Of a stretch of 64,000 nt of DNA, positions 1-12,060 are shown piece by piece. Below the pieces are notes generated by a model. It saw only the letters and a list, made by a program, of their open reading frames with translations, ran no database searches and had not been told where the DNA came from. How positions within the stretch are numbered: the first letter of the stretch is position 1; every line of letters begins with the position of its first letter. The position numbers and the translations under genes were made by a program. The stretch comes from Halicephalobus mephisto (Eukaryota > Nematoda > Chromadorea > Rhabditida > Panagrolaimidae). The stretch spans positions 434,001 to 498,000 of the forward strand of contig SWDT01000013.1 of assembly GCA_009193035.1 (NCBI GenBank), in the 5' to 3' direction.

Positions 1-1126
1 GAATATATCCTTCAGAATACGATGAGAACCAGACTGAAATTGTGATTAATTCAATTTTTTGCAATAAAGCTGATTTTTGATCATTTTTGGAAAAATAACA
101 AGTCAGTAATTGAATCATTTATTATTGTAAAATATCAATTTAATTGCTTAGGTTATGAAACTTAGAATATGTCAACGATTATTATATATATTTATATACA
201 TAATCAAAGATATGGATTTAATACAGAAAACTTTGATTCCGAGAGTTGGTACCGAATTCAAGCTAAATTCTCTAATATCATGAAACAAGAAATAAACGTT
301 GTTTGTGAAGATTTCGTGGTATCTTAATGTTTTTAATTATTTCAGATGGCTTTTGTTTCTTAAAATTAGTCTAATATTTAGTTCATTGTCTGTCGTCATG
401 TATCAATTTTATGTGAATCATCGTCAAATTTATGAGCAAAAAGTGAACACAACTTTTTGTGAAACGTTTTAAAACTTTGGATTGGACTACACAGCCACTC
501 AGTCGATTTATTTCTGACGAAAATGCTATTGTCATTATTAAAATAATTATTACCGATCATTAGACACCTTTCAATGTATATTTAATTTATAATGACGTTT
601 CCAGTAAAGCTAACAGATCTAACTTGAATTGAAAAAGTATTCAGAAGTTGCTGGAAATAATGTTCAAATTAATGAGAACGTTGTGTACTTTGGGACAATT
701 CAATAATTAGGTCTGTCCGTTTAGCTGACAATCATCAGCTGTGGAATGCTTCTCTATCGTAAAATCATATGCGATAACAGCAAGATGATCCTAAATCATT
801 AATTTCAACAAGAAGTTTAGATAAAAAGATTAAACAGAACGAAGAACATTAACGTGGAACATCTTTTAAACAGAGTATTTCACCATCATCTCTAAGTCAT
901 TGTAGTAATCTATTTTGTTCATGACATTCTTTTGTTTCGTGTTCAATATCGCTACTAACATTTATGTCACTTATTGAAATAGGTTTTAAATAGTTTCAAA
1001 ACGGAAAACCTTTAGATTTAAAGTAATCCAATTAAGAGTAAGACACAACATAATTTCTTGTTACTATATTGCACAAAATACCAATTAGATACATTTTCTG
1101 TTAACTGTCAGAGGATTTAAATATGA
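1..1126. other. Spacer downstream of lipase gene A
   Basis: No coding exon is vis­ible here. About 85-300 closely matches 2395-2610, which lies at the same distance behind lipase gene B, so this is the 3' flank of a tandem duplication unit. The rest is unremarkable AT-rich sequence. Confidence 0.6.
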
Positions 1127-2192
1127 TCAAGGGTTTGGGTTATACCCAGCGCATCCGTTCACAGTGAAGTTAAACATCTTATTGAAGTAGTAACGATGGT
1201 CCTAAAAAGAAAATGCATTTGCGTTTGGAATTGCATCTACTTACATCAATGCTCAAATCAATAGCACTGTCGCTGCAGCTTCCTCCTTCGTCAACTTTAC
1301 AAACTATGTAAGTAGATCCGATAGTCATGTTGTTATTGTACCTGGAAATCCAAAGTCGAATTAGCTTTTAAACAGAATTGAATGAAATCCTTACCAAACT
1401 TCAGATCTGTGATGGATGTAGTCAAGCATTCCCAATGGAGGCAAGTGAGGGCCAATGTCATTGTTGTGGACAACTCTGAAGGAATAAGAAATAAGTCTGT
1501 CTACAGCAGAAGCATAAGCAGGATCTCCAACTCTTGGCTGACCGAAAGTGACTAATTTGATTTTCTCTGGTGGCACATATCCCAGATAGGAGATTGTTGC
1601 AGCGCCGATTGAAGCCATAGCCGCTCCAAGGGAGTGTCCAGTTACCCAGAGTTCGTAATTCGGGTATGCATTCTTCAAGCTTAAGAAATCATTTTTCATG
1701 CCAAAGTTCCAGATGTCGTTGAAGGCATCAAAGAAATATAAGTTAACGCCGCCACCACCAGCGAAAGGGTAAGGTGGCAACAGAAGTTCTTCGATAATTT
1801 CGTTAATTAGCTGGAGTTCACTTTTAGTACCTCTGAAGTTGACATACTACTTTTTAGTCAAATTAATCCTTTTTACCTGAACGAGAGAATGATGGCTTTA
1901 TCTGAATGAGAAGCTGCAGTAAATCCAGAACAAGTATCGTTCGGAGCAATGTCACATGGCAGAGTGTATTGTCCTTTGAACTGTAAACCCAACTTTCTAT
2001 TAAATATAGATAGTAATCGCCTACCGTTGCGTTTGCGAAATTGTCACTTATACACAAGCTTGGGTTGTTACTGTAAGCAGCACTTGCCATTGGCCAAACC
2101 TTGTATCTCGCGTAAGTGTCATCATAGTCCGCAGCGAGTACTGTAGATACAGAGAAAATCAGAAATAATTCGATCACGAGAAAGTTCTTCAT
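1127..2192 (-). CDS. Secreted class 3 (fungal-type) lipase, copy A
   Basis: Five exons on the minus strand: 2192-2025, 1980-1877, 1832-1395, 1341-1245 and 1201-1127; 293 residues. A signal peptide (MKNFLVIELFLIFSVSTVLA) leads into a mature enzyme with an early Cys-containing segment. The nucleophile elbow GHSLGAA marks the alpha/beta-hydrolase fold of Lipase_3; an Asp in HNNDIGPHLPP and a His in DYIHHRSEVW are the likely rest of the triad. It should hydrolyse acyl esters outside the cell, probably in gut or pseudocoelom. An in-frame ATG at 2204, just after a TTTGCAG acceptor-like sequence, is an alternative start, and this also suggests trans-splicing there. All splice junctions keep frame, so the gene appears intact. 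The first donor is GTAGGC rather than GTAAG. It is the downstream member of a tandem pair. Confidence 0.9.
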
Positions 2193-2204
2193 CTTGCTTT
2201 GCAT

Positions 2205-3483
2205 CTGCAAATGAAGCAATAATAAAGGCTTTGTTCTCCTATTATAGCCTGGTTTTACGACTCTTATCAATACACAGATTGTTGCTTGAGGTCGATAATT
2301 CCAGATTGAAAGTCAACTGGAACATGTTTTCCACAGAATGATGTGAATTACAGAAACACTAATTAGCTAGATCTTTTGTAATAGAACAAAAGTTTGATTA
2401 TTTTTGTAAAAATTACAAGTCAGTAATTGGATCATTTATTATGCTAAGATACCACCTGAACTGTTTAGATTATGAAACTTAGAATATGTCAACGATTATT
2501 ATATATCTTTATATAAATCATTAACATCACGAATTCAATACAGAAAACTTTATTCCGGGAGTTGGTACCGAATTCAAGCTAAATTCTCTGATATCATAAG
2601 ACAATAAATAAAAACATTAGGATAGTAAAGATTTTTACAAAAACGTTTAGCTACCATTTCAGATAAATGTTGATTTTCATTGTAATTTAACCAGTATTTA
2701 ATTTATTTTTTATTGCCATATATCAGCTTTATATCAATCACGTTCTTGTTGATGAGCAAAATGCATGCACAATTTTCCTCTCAGAGGTTTTGATTGCCTT
2801 TTGAAACACTATTGAGATTAAAGTATTATGATATGAAAGAGCAGGACAAAGTATTCAATTTATTGTTAGGAAAAACGTTATTCCCATTGTTATATAATTT
2901 TCACCAAGCACTAGATGTACATTTCAGTTTATATTAAATTAAAAATGAAATTTACATGGAAAATTACAGATGTATATCGAATTGAGAAAAGATGCACAAG
3001 TTTTTGAACTTGTATGAAAACTAACAAGACTAGTGTGCACTTTTAGACAATAGTTCAAAAATCAGAACTCCTTCGTTAACTGACAATCACCAGCTTTCGA
3101 GTTATCCATTCCCATAAAATCATTCGATAACAATGAGATGATTGTAGACCATCGATTACATTGGGTCGTTTAGATACAAAAGTCAAACAAAATAAAGAAC
3201 TTTACTGAAAAAAGTTCCAAAAATGCAATTCGTTAACACCCCTAGTTTACTAAATTAAGTCAATTAACTCATAATATTATTACAATTTTACCATGTGTAT
3301 CACTAATAATATTCACTGAGTTTTGTAGAATGAGTTTAGAGCCGTCCTAAATCTAATATTTTTAGATTGTACTTGATTTCATTAGGACTAAGATGCGTAC
3401 AAAAACATCTGTAATTATCTCTTGTACGACGAATTTACTCATTAGTAACATTTTATTTTAACTGTCAAATTATTTGGACACGA
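2205..3483. other. Spacer between the two lipase genes
   Basis: Holds the upstream region of lipase A and the 3' flank of lipase B. About 2395-2610 repeats 85-300. No other exon was found. Confidence 0.6.
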
Positions 3484-4551
3484 TCAAGGATTTGGACTGT
3501 ATCCGGGACATCCATTTTTAGCAAAATCACCGTTCACGTTGAAATAATGGTTATGATCCTAAAACGAGAATTCATCACGATTAAGAAGTATTTCAACTTA
3601 CTTCACTGCTCAAATCGAGATTACTGTCGCTGCATTGTTGGCCTTCATCAGCAGCGCATACGATGTAGGCAGATCCGACGGCCATGTTGTCATTGTACCT
3701 GGAAATACGAAATTAAACCAATTTTTAATCGTAGTTTAAGAGAAGCTCCATACCAAATTTCAGATTTATGATGGATGTAGTCAATCATCCCCTTTGGAGG
3801 CAAATGGGGAACAATGTCATGTTTGTGAACGACTCTGAAGGAATAAGGAACAAGACCATCTACAGCAGCAGCATAATCAGCAGTTCCAACCCTGGGCTGA
3901 CCAAAGGAAACTAGTTTGATTTTTTCTGGAGACATGTATCCCAGATAGGATATAGTGGCGGCACTAATCGAGGCTATAGAGGCTCCGAGAGAATGCCCAG
4001 TCACCCAAACTTCGTAATTGGGGTACGAGTTCTTCAAAGTTATGAAATCATTCCTCATTCCAGTGTTCCAGATGTCGTTGAAGGCGTCCATGAAGTACTT
4101 GTTGACTCCTCCTCCCCCGACAAACGGTGAAGGAGGTTCCAGGAGTTCTTCAATGCCTTCGTTAGTTATTTGGAGCGGTCCATTAGACCCTCTTAAGTTG
4201 TGGTATTTATTTTCTTGAAATTAATCTTTGATTACCTGAATGAGAGAATAATGGCCTGATCCGAGTGAGAAACCGCAGTAAACCCAGAACAAGTGTCACC
4301 CTTAGCAATGTCACATTGGATAACGTACTGACGAATGAACTGTAAAATTAACTTTCTATTAAATATAGATAGTAATCGCTTACCGTTGCGTTTGCGAAAT
4401 TATCACGTATACACAATTCCGGATGATCACCGTAGGCAGCACTTGCCATTGGCCAGATCTTGTATCTTGTGAAAAGGTCATCATAATCAGCACCAAGCAC
4501 TGTAGATACTGCGGAAATGAAAAGCAACTCCACAAGAATAAACATCCTCAT
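3484..4551 (-). CDS. Secreted class 3 (fungal-type) lipase, copy B
   Basis: Five minus-strand exons: 4551-4384, 4339-4236, 4191-3754, 3698-3602 and 3558-3484; 293 residues, each exon exactly as long as in copy A. The start MRMFILVELLFISAVSTVLG is a signal peptide. The catalytic elbow is GHSLGAS, with acid/His regions HKHDIVPHLPP and DYIHHKSEIW. Differences from copy A are scattered substitutions with no frame break. The start codon lies just after a CTTGTAG acceptor-like sequence. The function is extracellular ester hydrolysis by family membership; the substrate is unknown. Exon-length identity shows the pair arose by duplication of a whole gene, not by retroposition. Confidence 0.9.
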
Positions 4552-5801
4552 CCTGATCTCCGTCTACAAGTGAAGGAACAAGGAAGTTTTAGTGGTTTTT
4601 ATAGCGTCGTTTCGAAACTCTTATCTATATGTTGAATATTATTTGAGGTTGATAATTCCAGACTGAAGTTCAATTAAAACACATTCTTCATAGAACGGTC
4701 TCAATTACTAGGAAATCGATGAACTGGATTCTTTAAAATAAGATAAAATATCAGTCGTTCTAGAAAAGCCAAAAATGAACAATTAGCTAATTTATTCTTT
4801 GAAAACACAATATGAATCACTATAAAGTCATTAAATTGAGGATAAATTACTAATTACCATATTTATTGAGAGAATATTAATGACATGAATTGGATATAAA
4901 ATAGTTTTTTATTAAATCTTGTACCTATTATTAAAGTATGTTCTATAATATAAGATCTTGTGCTCATAGGTGAAATGTTTATGTGATATAAGATCTTATA
5001 CTCATCGTTAAAGTATCTTATGTAATGTAGGATCTTGTGCTCATGGGTGAAATAGTTTAACGATGAGTAAAAGATCTTATATTACATAAAATATCTTATA
5101 TAATGTAGGATCTTGTACCTGTTATTAAAGTATGTTCTATAATATAAGATCTTGTACCTATTATTAAAGTACCTTTCGTAATATAGGAGAGTGTGAAGTC
5201 AATTTTTCTTATGACATTTCTAAAGATTATGATAATTTTACTCATACCTAAAATTGAGTGGAATTTCGTTCCAAAAACAACCCAGAATGAATAAAATATC
5301 TAAATTGAATAAATTTATTGTTTTTCCCTGTTATAGCATTATTAAAGATACATTAACATTCAGAATTCCAAAATCTACAATAAACTGACCAGATTACAAC
5401 CGAGTTTTAAAAAAGTAGATCATATCGAAATCCCTAATATCTTGTTCAAATTTTTATTTTTAGTTTAAATTCATCTTTCGAAATAATTATTATTTAACCG
5501 AAAAATGAATTACTTATTTTATTGTCGAATTTGAGTATATAGAAGTTTTAATAATTCGATATCTATCACTGTATATTTATTTTTAAAAAAATTGATTTCA
5601 TTTTTTTATCTACTTTTATCACGATTTAGAAAATCGATCGATAGATTTTTCCGATTTAACCACAAGACAGCAAAAGTCAGAAAAAGCAACATTTCAGATT
5701 TGACCAGAACTGTCGGTTGTTTTTTATTTTTCGGCCATTCGAAGCAGATACCGGAGATTTTTTAAATTCTATAATTTAATATTTCGATTACAAACTACTT
5801 C
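4552..5801. other. Spacer between lipase B and the next gene
   Basis: It separates divergently read genes (minus lipase, plus 5802 gene), so it must hold both promoters. The middle (4910-5190) is a cluster of AAGATCTT-containing repeats; no exon was seen. Confidence 0.5.
4910..5190. repeat. Cluster of AAGATCTT-bearing direct and inverted repeats
   Basis: The phrase ATAAGATCTTGT followed by ACCTATTATTAAAGTA or GCTCATAGGTGAAAT recurs at least six times. Within the cluster ACTCATCGTTAAA is mirrored by TTTAACGATGAGT, giving a palindromic core around 5000-5080. Confidence 0.7.
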
Positions 5802-6919
5802 ATGGGGAGTATTCAACTCAAGAAAACTGAGGATTCTGAAGAGGAATTAAACAAGTGTAGGTGGTGCGATTTAGTAGATTATTGATCAAATTTAAAATTA
5901 AAAATACAATTAAAAACTTTCGTGATGAGACCAATTCCTTCATTTTCAAAGATAATTACCAAATATCGGTCTCATCACGAAAATTTTTTTAATTTTTAAA
6001 TTTTTCAAATTTTTTAAATTTTTAAATTTTTTTAAATTTTTTAAATTTTTTTAAATTTTACAGTAGTCCAGATTGCGGACAGCGATGATGAAGAAGTGGA
6101 AATTGATTACACTGCTGTTGAACCTAGACGTAAGTAATTTTTAATTTAAGAAATATTTTTTAATTTCACAAAATATTAATCTTTAGAAAATAATTACTGT
6201 AAATTTGCAAATTTTTTAGAATCTCGTCGGACTAGATTCTATTCAGTTACCGAGATTGCTGACCAGATTGCCCTTCCTGGAGAAACCCGGGATTCTGCGA
6301 CCTCCAGAGCCCTCTGTTTCAGCTATGTCTACAAAGGCAGATACAGTATCGACCTCAAAGAAGACAAAGAATTCGAAGAGTGGAGGAAGAAACTCGAATT
6401 AAAAGTGAATTCTATTAAAAATCATTTTGAAAATGACCAAATTTCCGAAAGTTAGCAAAAATTGATTAATTTTTTTACTTTTTTATTTTAGTTCCTTACC
6501 GTAAACGTTCTCATTCTGTCATGGCAGCTTTTTCCTTCAAGAAAAAACAGAATCTGATCGAGAACGAAGACGCTTCAGAAAGGGCTGTTCGATACAGAAA
6601 TGAATATTTAGAAAATCGAAAAAAACAAAAAGTTCCGAATTTGGAAAAAATGGACGAATTTGAATCAAAACTCCTCGACAAAGCCATTACTCACTTGATT
6701 AACATCGAAAATCAATGTCAAAAAATTAAAAAACCGAAATTTTGCAGAGTTCCACACAACTCCATTTCCGAAGAAAATTCAATTTCGAAATTCATCCCCA
6801 AACTGGAGACATTGCAACAAGAAGATACTGTCAGTGATCTGACTCCTGAAAATTCATTTCGAAAAAGAATCAGAAGTTTATTCGGAAGAATTAGAAAATT
6901 TTTTCGACGTTTAAATTGA
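5802..6919 (+). CDS. Unrecognised charged intracellular protein
   Basis: Four exons, 5802-5856, 6064-6129, 6220-6450 and 6492-6919, join in frame to give about 259 residues. No signal peptide or membrane segment is visible. The N-terminal part is acidic (IADSDDEEVEID), the middle contains a run of Glu/Lys-rich helix, and the C-terminus is strongly basic (FRKRIRSLFGRIRKFFRRLN). I do not recognise a domain. The start was chosen because it is the only ATG whose frame carries through the first strong donor (GTAGGT). The first intron contains a TTTTTAAATTTT-type low-complexity tract. An alternative last exon may lie at 7702-7868. The gene model is supported by phase agreement at all three junctions; the function is unknown. 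Confidence 0.7.
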
Positions 6920-7019
6920 TTTTTTTAATTAAATTCAATATTCTAATGATTTTGAAAATACTGTAAGTAAAAAGTTTTAAAAATTATTAATTTCACAATT
7001 ATTTTATAAAAATATTTAT

Positions 7020-7350
7020 CAAAAATCATCTCGAATGGAATTTTCAAAACTTTCCAATTAAGACCAAAAATTATGAAATTCAGTTTTTTATGATTTTATA
7101 AAGTTTTAAAATTAAAAAAAAACAAGTTTTACTAGTTAAAAAAATTTTAAAATTGTCTCGAATCGAATTTTCAAAACTTTCTAGGCGAGACCAAAAATTA
7201 TGAAATTCAGCTTTTTATGATTTTATAAAGTTTTAAAATTAAAAAAAAACAAGTTTTACTAGTTAAAAAAAGTTTTAAATTGTCTCGAATGGAATTTTCA
7301 AAACTTTCCAATTAAGACCAAAAATTATGAAATTCAGCTTTTTATGATTC
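7020..7350. repeat. 127-bp tandem repeat, about 2.6 copies
   Basis: The word TCTCGAAT recurs at 7029, 7156 and 7283, an exact 127-bp period, with nearly identical sequence between. The unit contains an inverted version of a motif seen elsewhere in the window (GGTCYYGATTGGAAA followed by TTCGTGTCGAGAC). Confidence 0.85.
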
Positions 7351-7701
7351 TTAAAAATTTCTAAAGAATTTAATAAATTCAAAATTGTATTTAAAAATTT
7401 TTTGATTTTTTTGAAACATCTGCCGATTTTGAACAAAGAAAAAAATTTCGTGATTTTCGGTATTATTGTATTTCGATTTTTTGAAATTCCTGATGTTTAT
7501 TTTTTTTTTAAAAAATCAATTTTTTAATGAAAATATAAATCAAAATTATTTCCATAATACTTACTGTAATGAAGTTTCATTTTATTTTTTAAAAAAATTT
7601 AAATTTTAAAAAATTAAAAATCACTTAACAGTCCTTGAACGAAAAATGAACTTTTTCAAACTATTTTTAAATTATTTTCTCTCTTTAATTTCATTTTTCA
7701 G

Positions 7702-7868
7702 TTTCTTACATTTCTACCTTTTCCTCCGACCCTGATGAAGAAGTCCCCGCCAAAAATTTCTCCGATAAAGAATTCGAACTTTTCTACAAGGACCCCGATT
7801 TTGTCGAAGTTCAGCTCTTACTTAAGAAAGCCCCCTTCCGTTGGTGCCCAATTACAACCTATGAATAG
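7702..7868 (+). CDS. Candidate alternative last exon of the 5802 gene
   Basis: A good acceptor (ATTTTTCAG) opens a 54-codon frame ending at TAG: it begins SYISTFSSDPDEEVPAKNF and is acidic, unlike the surrounding sequence. The acceptor phase (needs one base upstream) matches exon 3 of the 5802 gene, and the first bases (TTTCTTAC) resemble those of the regular exon 4 (TTCCTTAC). It could instead be the end of an unseen separate gene. Confidence 0.35.
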
Positions 7869-7959
7869 TGTCAAATTCAATCAAGAAAACAACAGTCATC
7901 TTCGAATTCATCCGAGAGAATTTTGGTCACATCACAACTTTCTCTAAATTTCTTTCCTA

Positions 7960-8360
7960 GGTTGGGGAACACCTTTCGTGGATAAAGGGATGTCTTCTAC
8001 AAGTTCAGAAGTACTTTCTTCAGGTTGGAGAACACTTTTCTCAAGTTGGGGGGTATTTTCTCTGGATCGGGGAACACTTTTCTTAAGTTGGGGGATATTT
8101 CCTCTCAATCAGGGAACACTTTTCTCAAATTGAGGAACATTTTCTCTGGATCGGGGAACACTTTTCTCAAATTGGGGAACACTTTCTCTAAAGTAGAAGA
8201 TGCTTTTTGTTGAAGTGGAGAACACCATTCCCGGATTAGATAGTACTTTTTCTAAATTAGAAGATACTTTTCTTCGGATTGCAGAACACTTCTCAGGTTG
8301 GGGAACACTTTTCGCGGATCAAGAGGAACTTTTGCAGAAGCGGGGAACACCGTTCTCAGA
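7960..8360. repeat. Degenerate minisatellite, about 21-bp unit
   Basis: Imperfect copies of GTTGGGGAACACTTTTCTCAA run through this stretch. Because 21 is a multiple of three it produces spurious open frames with repeating NTFLKLG, which I do not treat as a gene. Confidence 0.8.
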
Positions 8361-8399
8361 TATTTTTGTGCATCAGATATAGGTAAAAAATCCCACAAT

Positions 8400-9200
8400 T
8401 TCGCCCATCATTTTTGATTTTGTATTTCTTTCTTAAGTCAGTTTATGAACCCTCGAAAGTGAAATAATAGAGACTTTTAATCGGATTTCTCGTAAAGGAT
8501 GAGAGAAGAATTTCTTGACTAATATGGGCCTCCGATTGATGACTTCACCTTGAGTCAACAAACGAGGTTCCATCAGCTGAAGAAGTACATATTACGTAAC
8601 TTTTTGGTTTTTCAAAGAAATATTAACTATTTTGAATTTACAACTTTAAAACAAAAAGTGCAACTTGTTTGGTGCAGATACTTTAAAGGTCCTAAAAAAG
8701 TCCAAGTACTTCGAGTACTCCGATGTCCTTTACTCAACTTTTTTGGTTCTTGACTTGACCGGTCAAATGAAGAGATTTCGAAATTATTTCAAGCTGACTC
8801 ATGGAGCTAAATGGTCACAAAAAGTTCATTCAGAGATGACAATGGAACATAAATTCTTTGACTTTTCGGATAATACGGTACTGGAGGGGATTATGAAGTC
8901 ATCTTTGAGGACCAGTTTCCACTACATTATTAAAAAAATTGAATTTAAAAAAAAATAAAACTTAAACAACAAAATTTAATTTCATTTAAAAAAATAAAAA
9001 TGAATTTCAAAATTTAATTTCATTTAAAAAAAAATCATATATTATAAAGAGCGGAAATGGGCGTTGTTATGAAATTGTCTCGACGCGAATATCAGGGATC
9101 TCATGAGAACTACAGTAACTTGCGCATTGATTTTAATTTTTCGCAATATTTGTTTCGTAATTTATGTGCGGGTAATTTCGTAATTGGTGCTGTGCGAATG
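8400..9200 (+). other. Spacer with possible decayed coding sequence
   Basis: Two short overlapping open frames at about 8538-8750 and 8665-8958 read into one another with a frame change and look somewhat coding-like (KRFRNYFKLTHGAKWSQKVH). No splice chain, start or known domain could be supported. At about 9075-9145 there is a GC-richer segment whose reverse complement recurs at about 17445-17510. Confidence 0.25.
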
Positions 9201-9217
9201 TAGGTTTTTATTTATTT

Positions 9218-10676
9218 TTGCGCATCTGTTATTGTGTTAAAGTACTGATAGATGATGAAGCAGTAGTTGGTACCTCTGTTATTCCTATGCGAAGGGATCG
9301 TCCACGAAATCATTCCATCGTGGATAGGCAAAATTACTACTGGCGCTCGGATGACAGCAGTGCTTACGATGCTTTCAAAACCAACGCATTAGACGAAGAA
9401 GATATGATTGCCTTTCGGAAGCAGAAAGAGCAGACTACCTCCTGCAGAGACAAATAAATATGTAGGTAAGTTTATATGTTATTAAAGTAAATAATATTAA
9501 AATCCTTTCAGAAATCTAGGAAACCGAAAGTAGCTATTTTTGATGATGACTTTATTCCTTCAATGTGGAATTCGTTGGATGCTACGGATATATGTATCTG
9601 TTATCATACACGTCACTTCCACTTTGGACAAGAAAAACCTCAACTGAGGTTTGATCAAGTCAATCTTGGTATATCTACTTGCCTTCGAACTAATGATATT
9701 TCTTGAAGATGATCATGTCTATGCAGGGAATTTCAAAAAGAATATTAGAAGATACGACAATGCTTTTGCCATGACATCTCTGCCGGCGAAATTAGACTTT
9801 TCAAGAAGTTATAGTCTATTTTTAAAATTCATGGCCAAATCTACTATCTGCTGATGACAGTTGAATGATGATATTTTCCCGAAGTATCTTCAGCTCTACT
9901 TCTTAAATTCAAATGAAGCTGATCGTGAGCGATTAAGTCATCTAGGCAGTGATACTTTCTTACTTTGTGTTATAACTACTTTGGCGCATTTGCTAAATGA
10001 GAATGTCTATGCTAAATCATTTAAAATGATGAAAGACATTATTACAGAAAGAAATCTCGGGCTAAACGCCAGAATAGGCTATCTTCTGTTTTATTAAAGC
10101 AAGCTGGATAGAAATTAATAAGTTCTCGAACAATCTTCCTGAAGACACGAAAACTTGAAAGTATGGATAAAGCTGAACGTAATGATCAAATTGATAGTGA
10201 TCTTACTATTAAATTTCTTAACAGCTTGATACCTGCAGGATATTCATCATATAACCTGCATCTCAAAAAAGGAGCTACAGAGAAGCTTCGTGATTTACAT
10301 ATTAGTAAGGGTCTGTACAATGGTACCAGGCTAACTATACAATATATGGATAAATATATTTTAGGATGTAAAGTCGCAGTTGGTAATAATAAAGATCAGT
10401 GCATATTGATCTTGCGCATCGCCTTTTCCGTAGGAGAAGACAATTCATTATTTCGTTTAAAGCGTAGGTAATTCCCAACGAGATTAGCTTTCACTATAGT
10501 TATTAACAAAAGCTAAGGTCAAACTTTTCATAGAATAGGTTTATATATATCCATTCCAATCTTCTCCCACAACCAACTATATGTGGCTTGCCCTAGAATA
10601 CGTAGTAGAGAAGATTTAAAAATTTGAATCCCAAAAGGGGAAATGCTAATAATGTAGTTTATAAAGAATTATTGTA
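9218..10676 (+). pseudogene. Helitron Rep/helicase relic
   Basis: Several broken frames read in order as a rolling-circle transposon protein. Around 9720-9850 is the Helitron_like_N region (YAGNFKKNIRRYDNAFAMTS and a degenerate IHGQIYYLL). At 9888-9945 it reads KYLQLYFLNSNEADRERLSH, a diagnostic Helitron phrase. At 10163-10471 comes the PIF1-type helicase C-terminal part (LHISKGLYNGTRLTI), then after a frameshift FPTRLAFTIVINKS, a stop codon, GQTFHRIGLY and FSHNQLYVACPRIRS, matching helicase motifs V and VI. The central helicase with its Walker A motif is absent. Multiple stops and frameshifts make it non-functional. The family assignment rests on recognised motif order, not on a search. Confidence 0.85.
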
Positions 10677-10801
10677 GATTTTAATATATATATATATTGT
10701 GTTGCTATTTTTAAGGTTTTAGAATATGAATAGATGTATATAATTTTTAAACGAATTAAAAATATCCAAAACTATCAAAACGGCAGCTTCCAAGAGCAAA
10801 G

Positions 10802-10830
10802 AGCCCGCCGAAGGCGGGCTGCTTCGCTTG
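10802..10830 (+). mobile_element. Possible Helitron 3' terminus (hairpin plus CTTG)
   Basis: A perfect GC-rich hairpin (AGCCCGCC, loop GAA, GGCGGGCT) stands alone in AT-rich DNA about 125 bp behind the helicase relic. Seven bases later comes CTTG followed by T. Helitrons end in a short hairpin followed by CTRR and insert before T; CTTG would be a one-base decay of CTRR. No 5' TC end was identified. Confidence 0.5.
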
Positions 10831-11779
10831 TAAAAGTAAATTTTAAAATTTAATTTCATTTAAAAAAAATAAAAAATATGAATACTTACAAAAAGTAAAA
10901 AGTAATATTTTAGTAATTACAGTAAAAATCATTTTGAGATAATTTTTTAAATTTTCTAAATTTTAAATTTTCTAATTTTTAAAATTCTTTTAATTTTCCT
11001 AATTTCCTAATTTTCTAATTTTTAAAATTCTTTTAATTTTCTAAATTTTCTAATTTTTTAATTCTTTTAATTTTTTAATTTTTCTAATTTTTTTAATTTT
11101 TTTAATTCTTTTAATTTTTGTTTTAAAAATTATTTTTATTTTATAAATTTTTTATTTTTTTAAAATGTCAACTTTGTTTTAAACGTTTTATTTTTCAAAA
11201 TCCCGGACCATTGTTTTTCAGTCTTATTTTAATGACATTCCCATCGTCAATGAGAACACCGATCGGCTAATTATGGAAATCACGTCGTCCTCAGGCTTTT
11301 TTATTTGCGCTTTTTCAAGTTGTCTGTTTTTTCCAAATTTGTCTTTTTTGAAAAATTCGAAAATTCGAGGATTTGACGTTTGTTTCAATTTGTCGATTGA
11401 AACCGCAACAAAAATTTTCATTTTTTAATCCCATTGTTGGCATATTTTCGAAATAAAAGAACTGTTTCTTTTTTTAGTTACAGAAGAAAAATTCAAGCTA
11501 ATCTGGATGAATTTCATTCAACTTTCTATTGGGTAAACTGACAGACGAATCTTGTTCGGAAAAAAAATTCGCACGAGTCCTTCAAAAGTGGGTTGGTCTG
11601 CTTTGGTTTTTGTCTCAAGAAACTTGTTCTGACCTGGGTTATTATAAAAGAGTTTCTGGGACAGTATCACGAATAATTGGGGCCAGTCCAGAGGATTTGC
11701 CTCAGGGACTAATTCTCATTTTTATTCATTAGCATCAATTTGGATTTTTTGAATTTCGTGAAGTTTTTTGAGATATTTC

Positions 11780-12060
11780 AGAATCCAGTGGAATCTCGAA
11801 AGAAGATTCTAGGAGCTTCAGAGAAGGTTCTAGAATCTTCAGAGAAGGTTCCAGAATCTTGAAAAAAGATCCTAGGATTTTCATAGAAGGTTCTAGAATC
11901 TTCGGAGAAAATTTCAGAATCCTTAAAGAAGTCTTCAGAATCTTCAAAAAAGATTCTAAGATTTTTAGAAAAAGTTTCAGAATCTTCAAAAAAATCACCA
12001 GAATCTCCAAAGACAGTTCTAGAATCTAGTAGAATCTTCAAAATTTCCAGAATCTACTAG
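11780..12060. repeat. 21-bp minisatellite (AGAATCTTCAGAGAAGGTTCT type)
   Basis: About 12 imperfect 21-bp units. Related GAATCTTC/TTCTAGAAT-rich stretches recur at about 17050-17340, 18740-19010, 21250-22250 and 31900-32240. Confidence 0.8.

Larger units (their letters stand above)
85..4680. repeat. Tandem segmental duplication, period about 2.3 kb
   Basis: Two units, roughly 85-2330 and 2395-4680, each contain one lipase gene plus about 1 kb of 3' flank. The flanks share long near-identical stretches (for example around 151-290 and 2470-2600). The genes have the same exon lengths. Coding sequence has diverged more than the best flank segments, so the duplication is not very recent or the flanks are constrained. 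Confidence 0.75.

Noticed and set aside
1..300. A third lipase copy to the left
   Set aside because: The matching segment is the 3' flank of the duplication unit, so the window itself gives no evidence of a third gene.
8025..8382. Open frames with repeating NTFLKLG on the plus strand
   Set aside because: They arise from the roughly 21-bp minisatellite, which keeps frame by arithmetic; no splice or start context.
11735..12041. Two minus-strand repeat-rich open frames
   Set aside because: Products of the 21-bp array; composition only.
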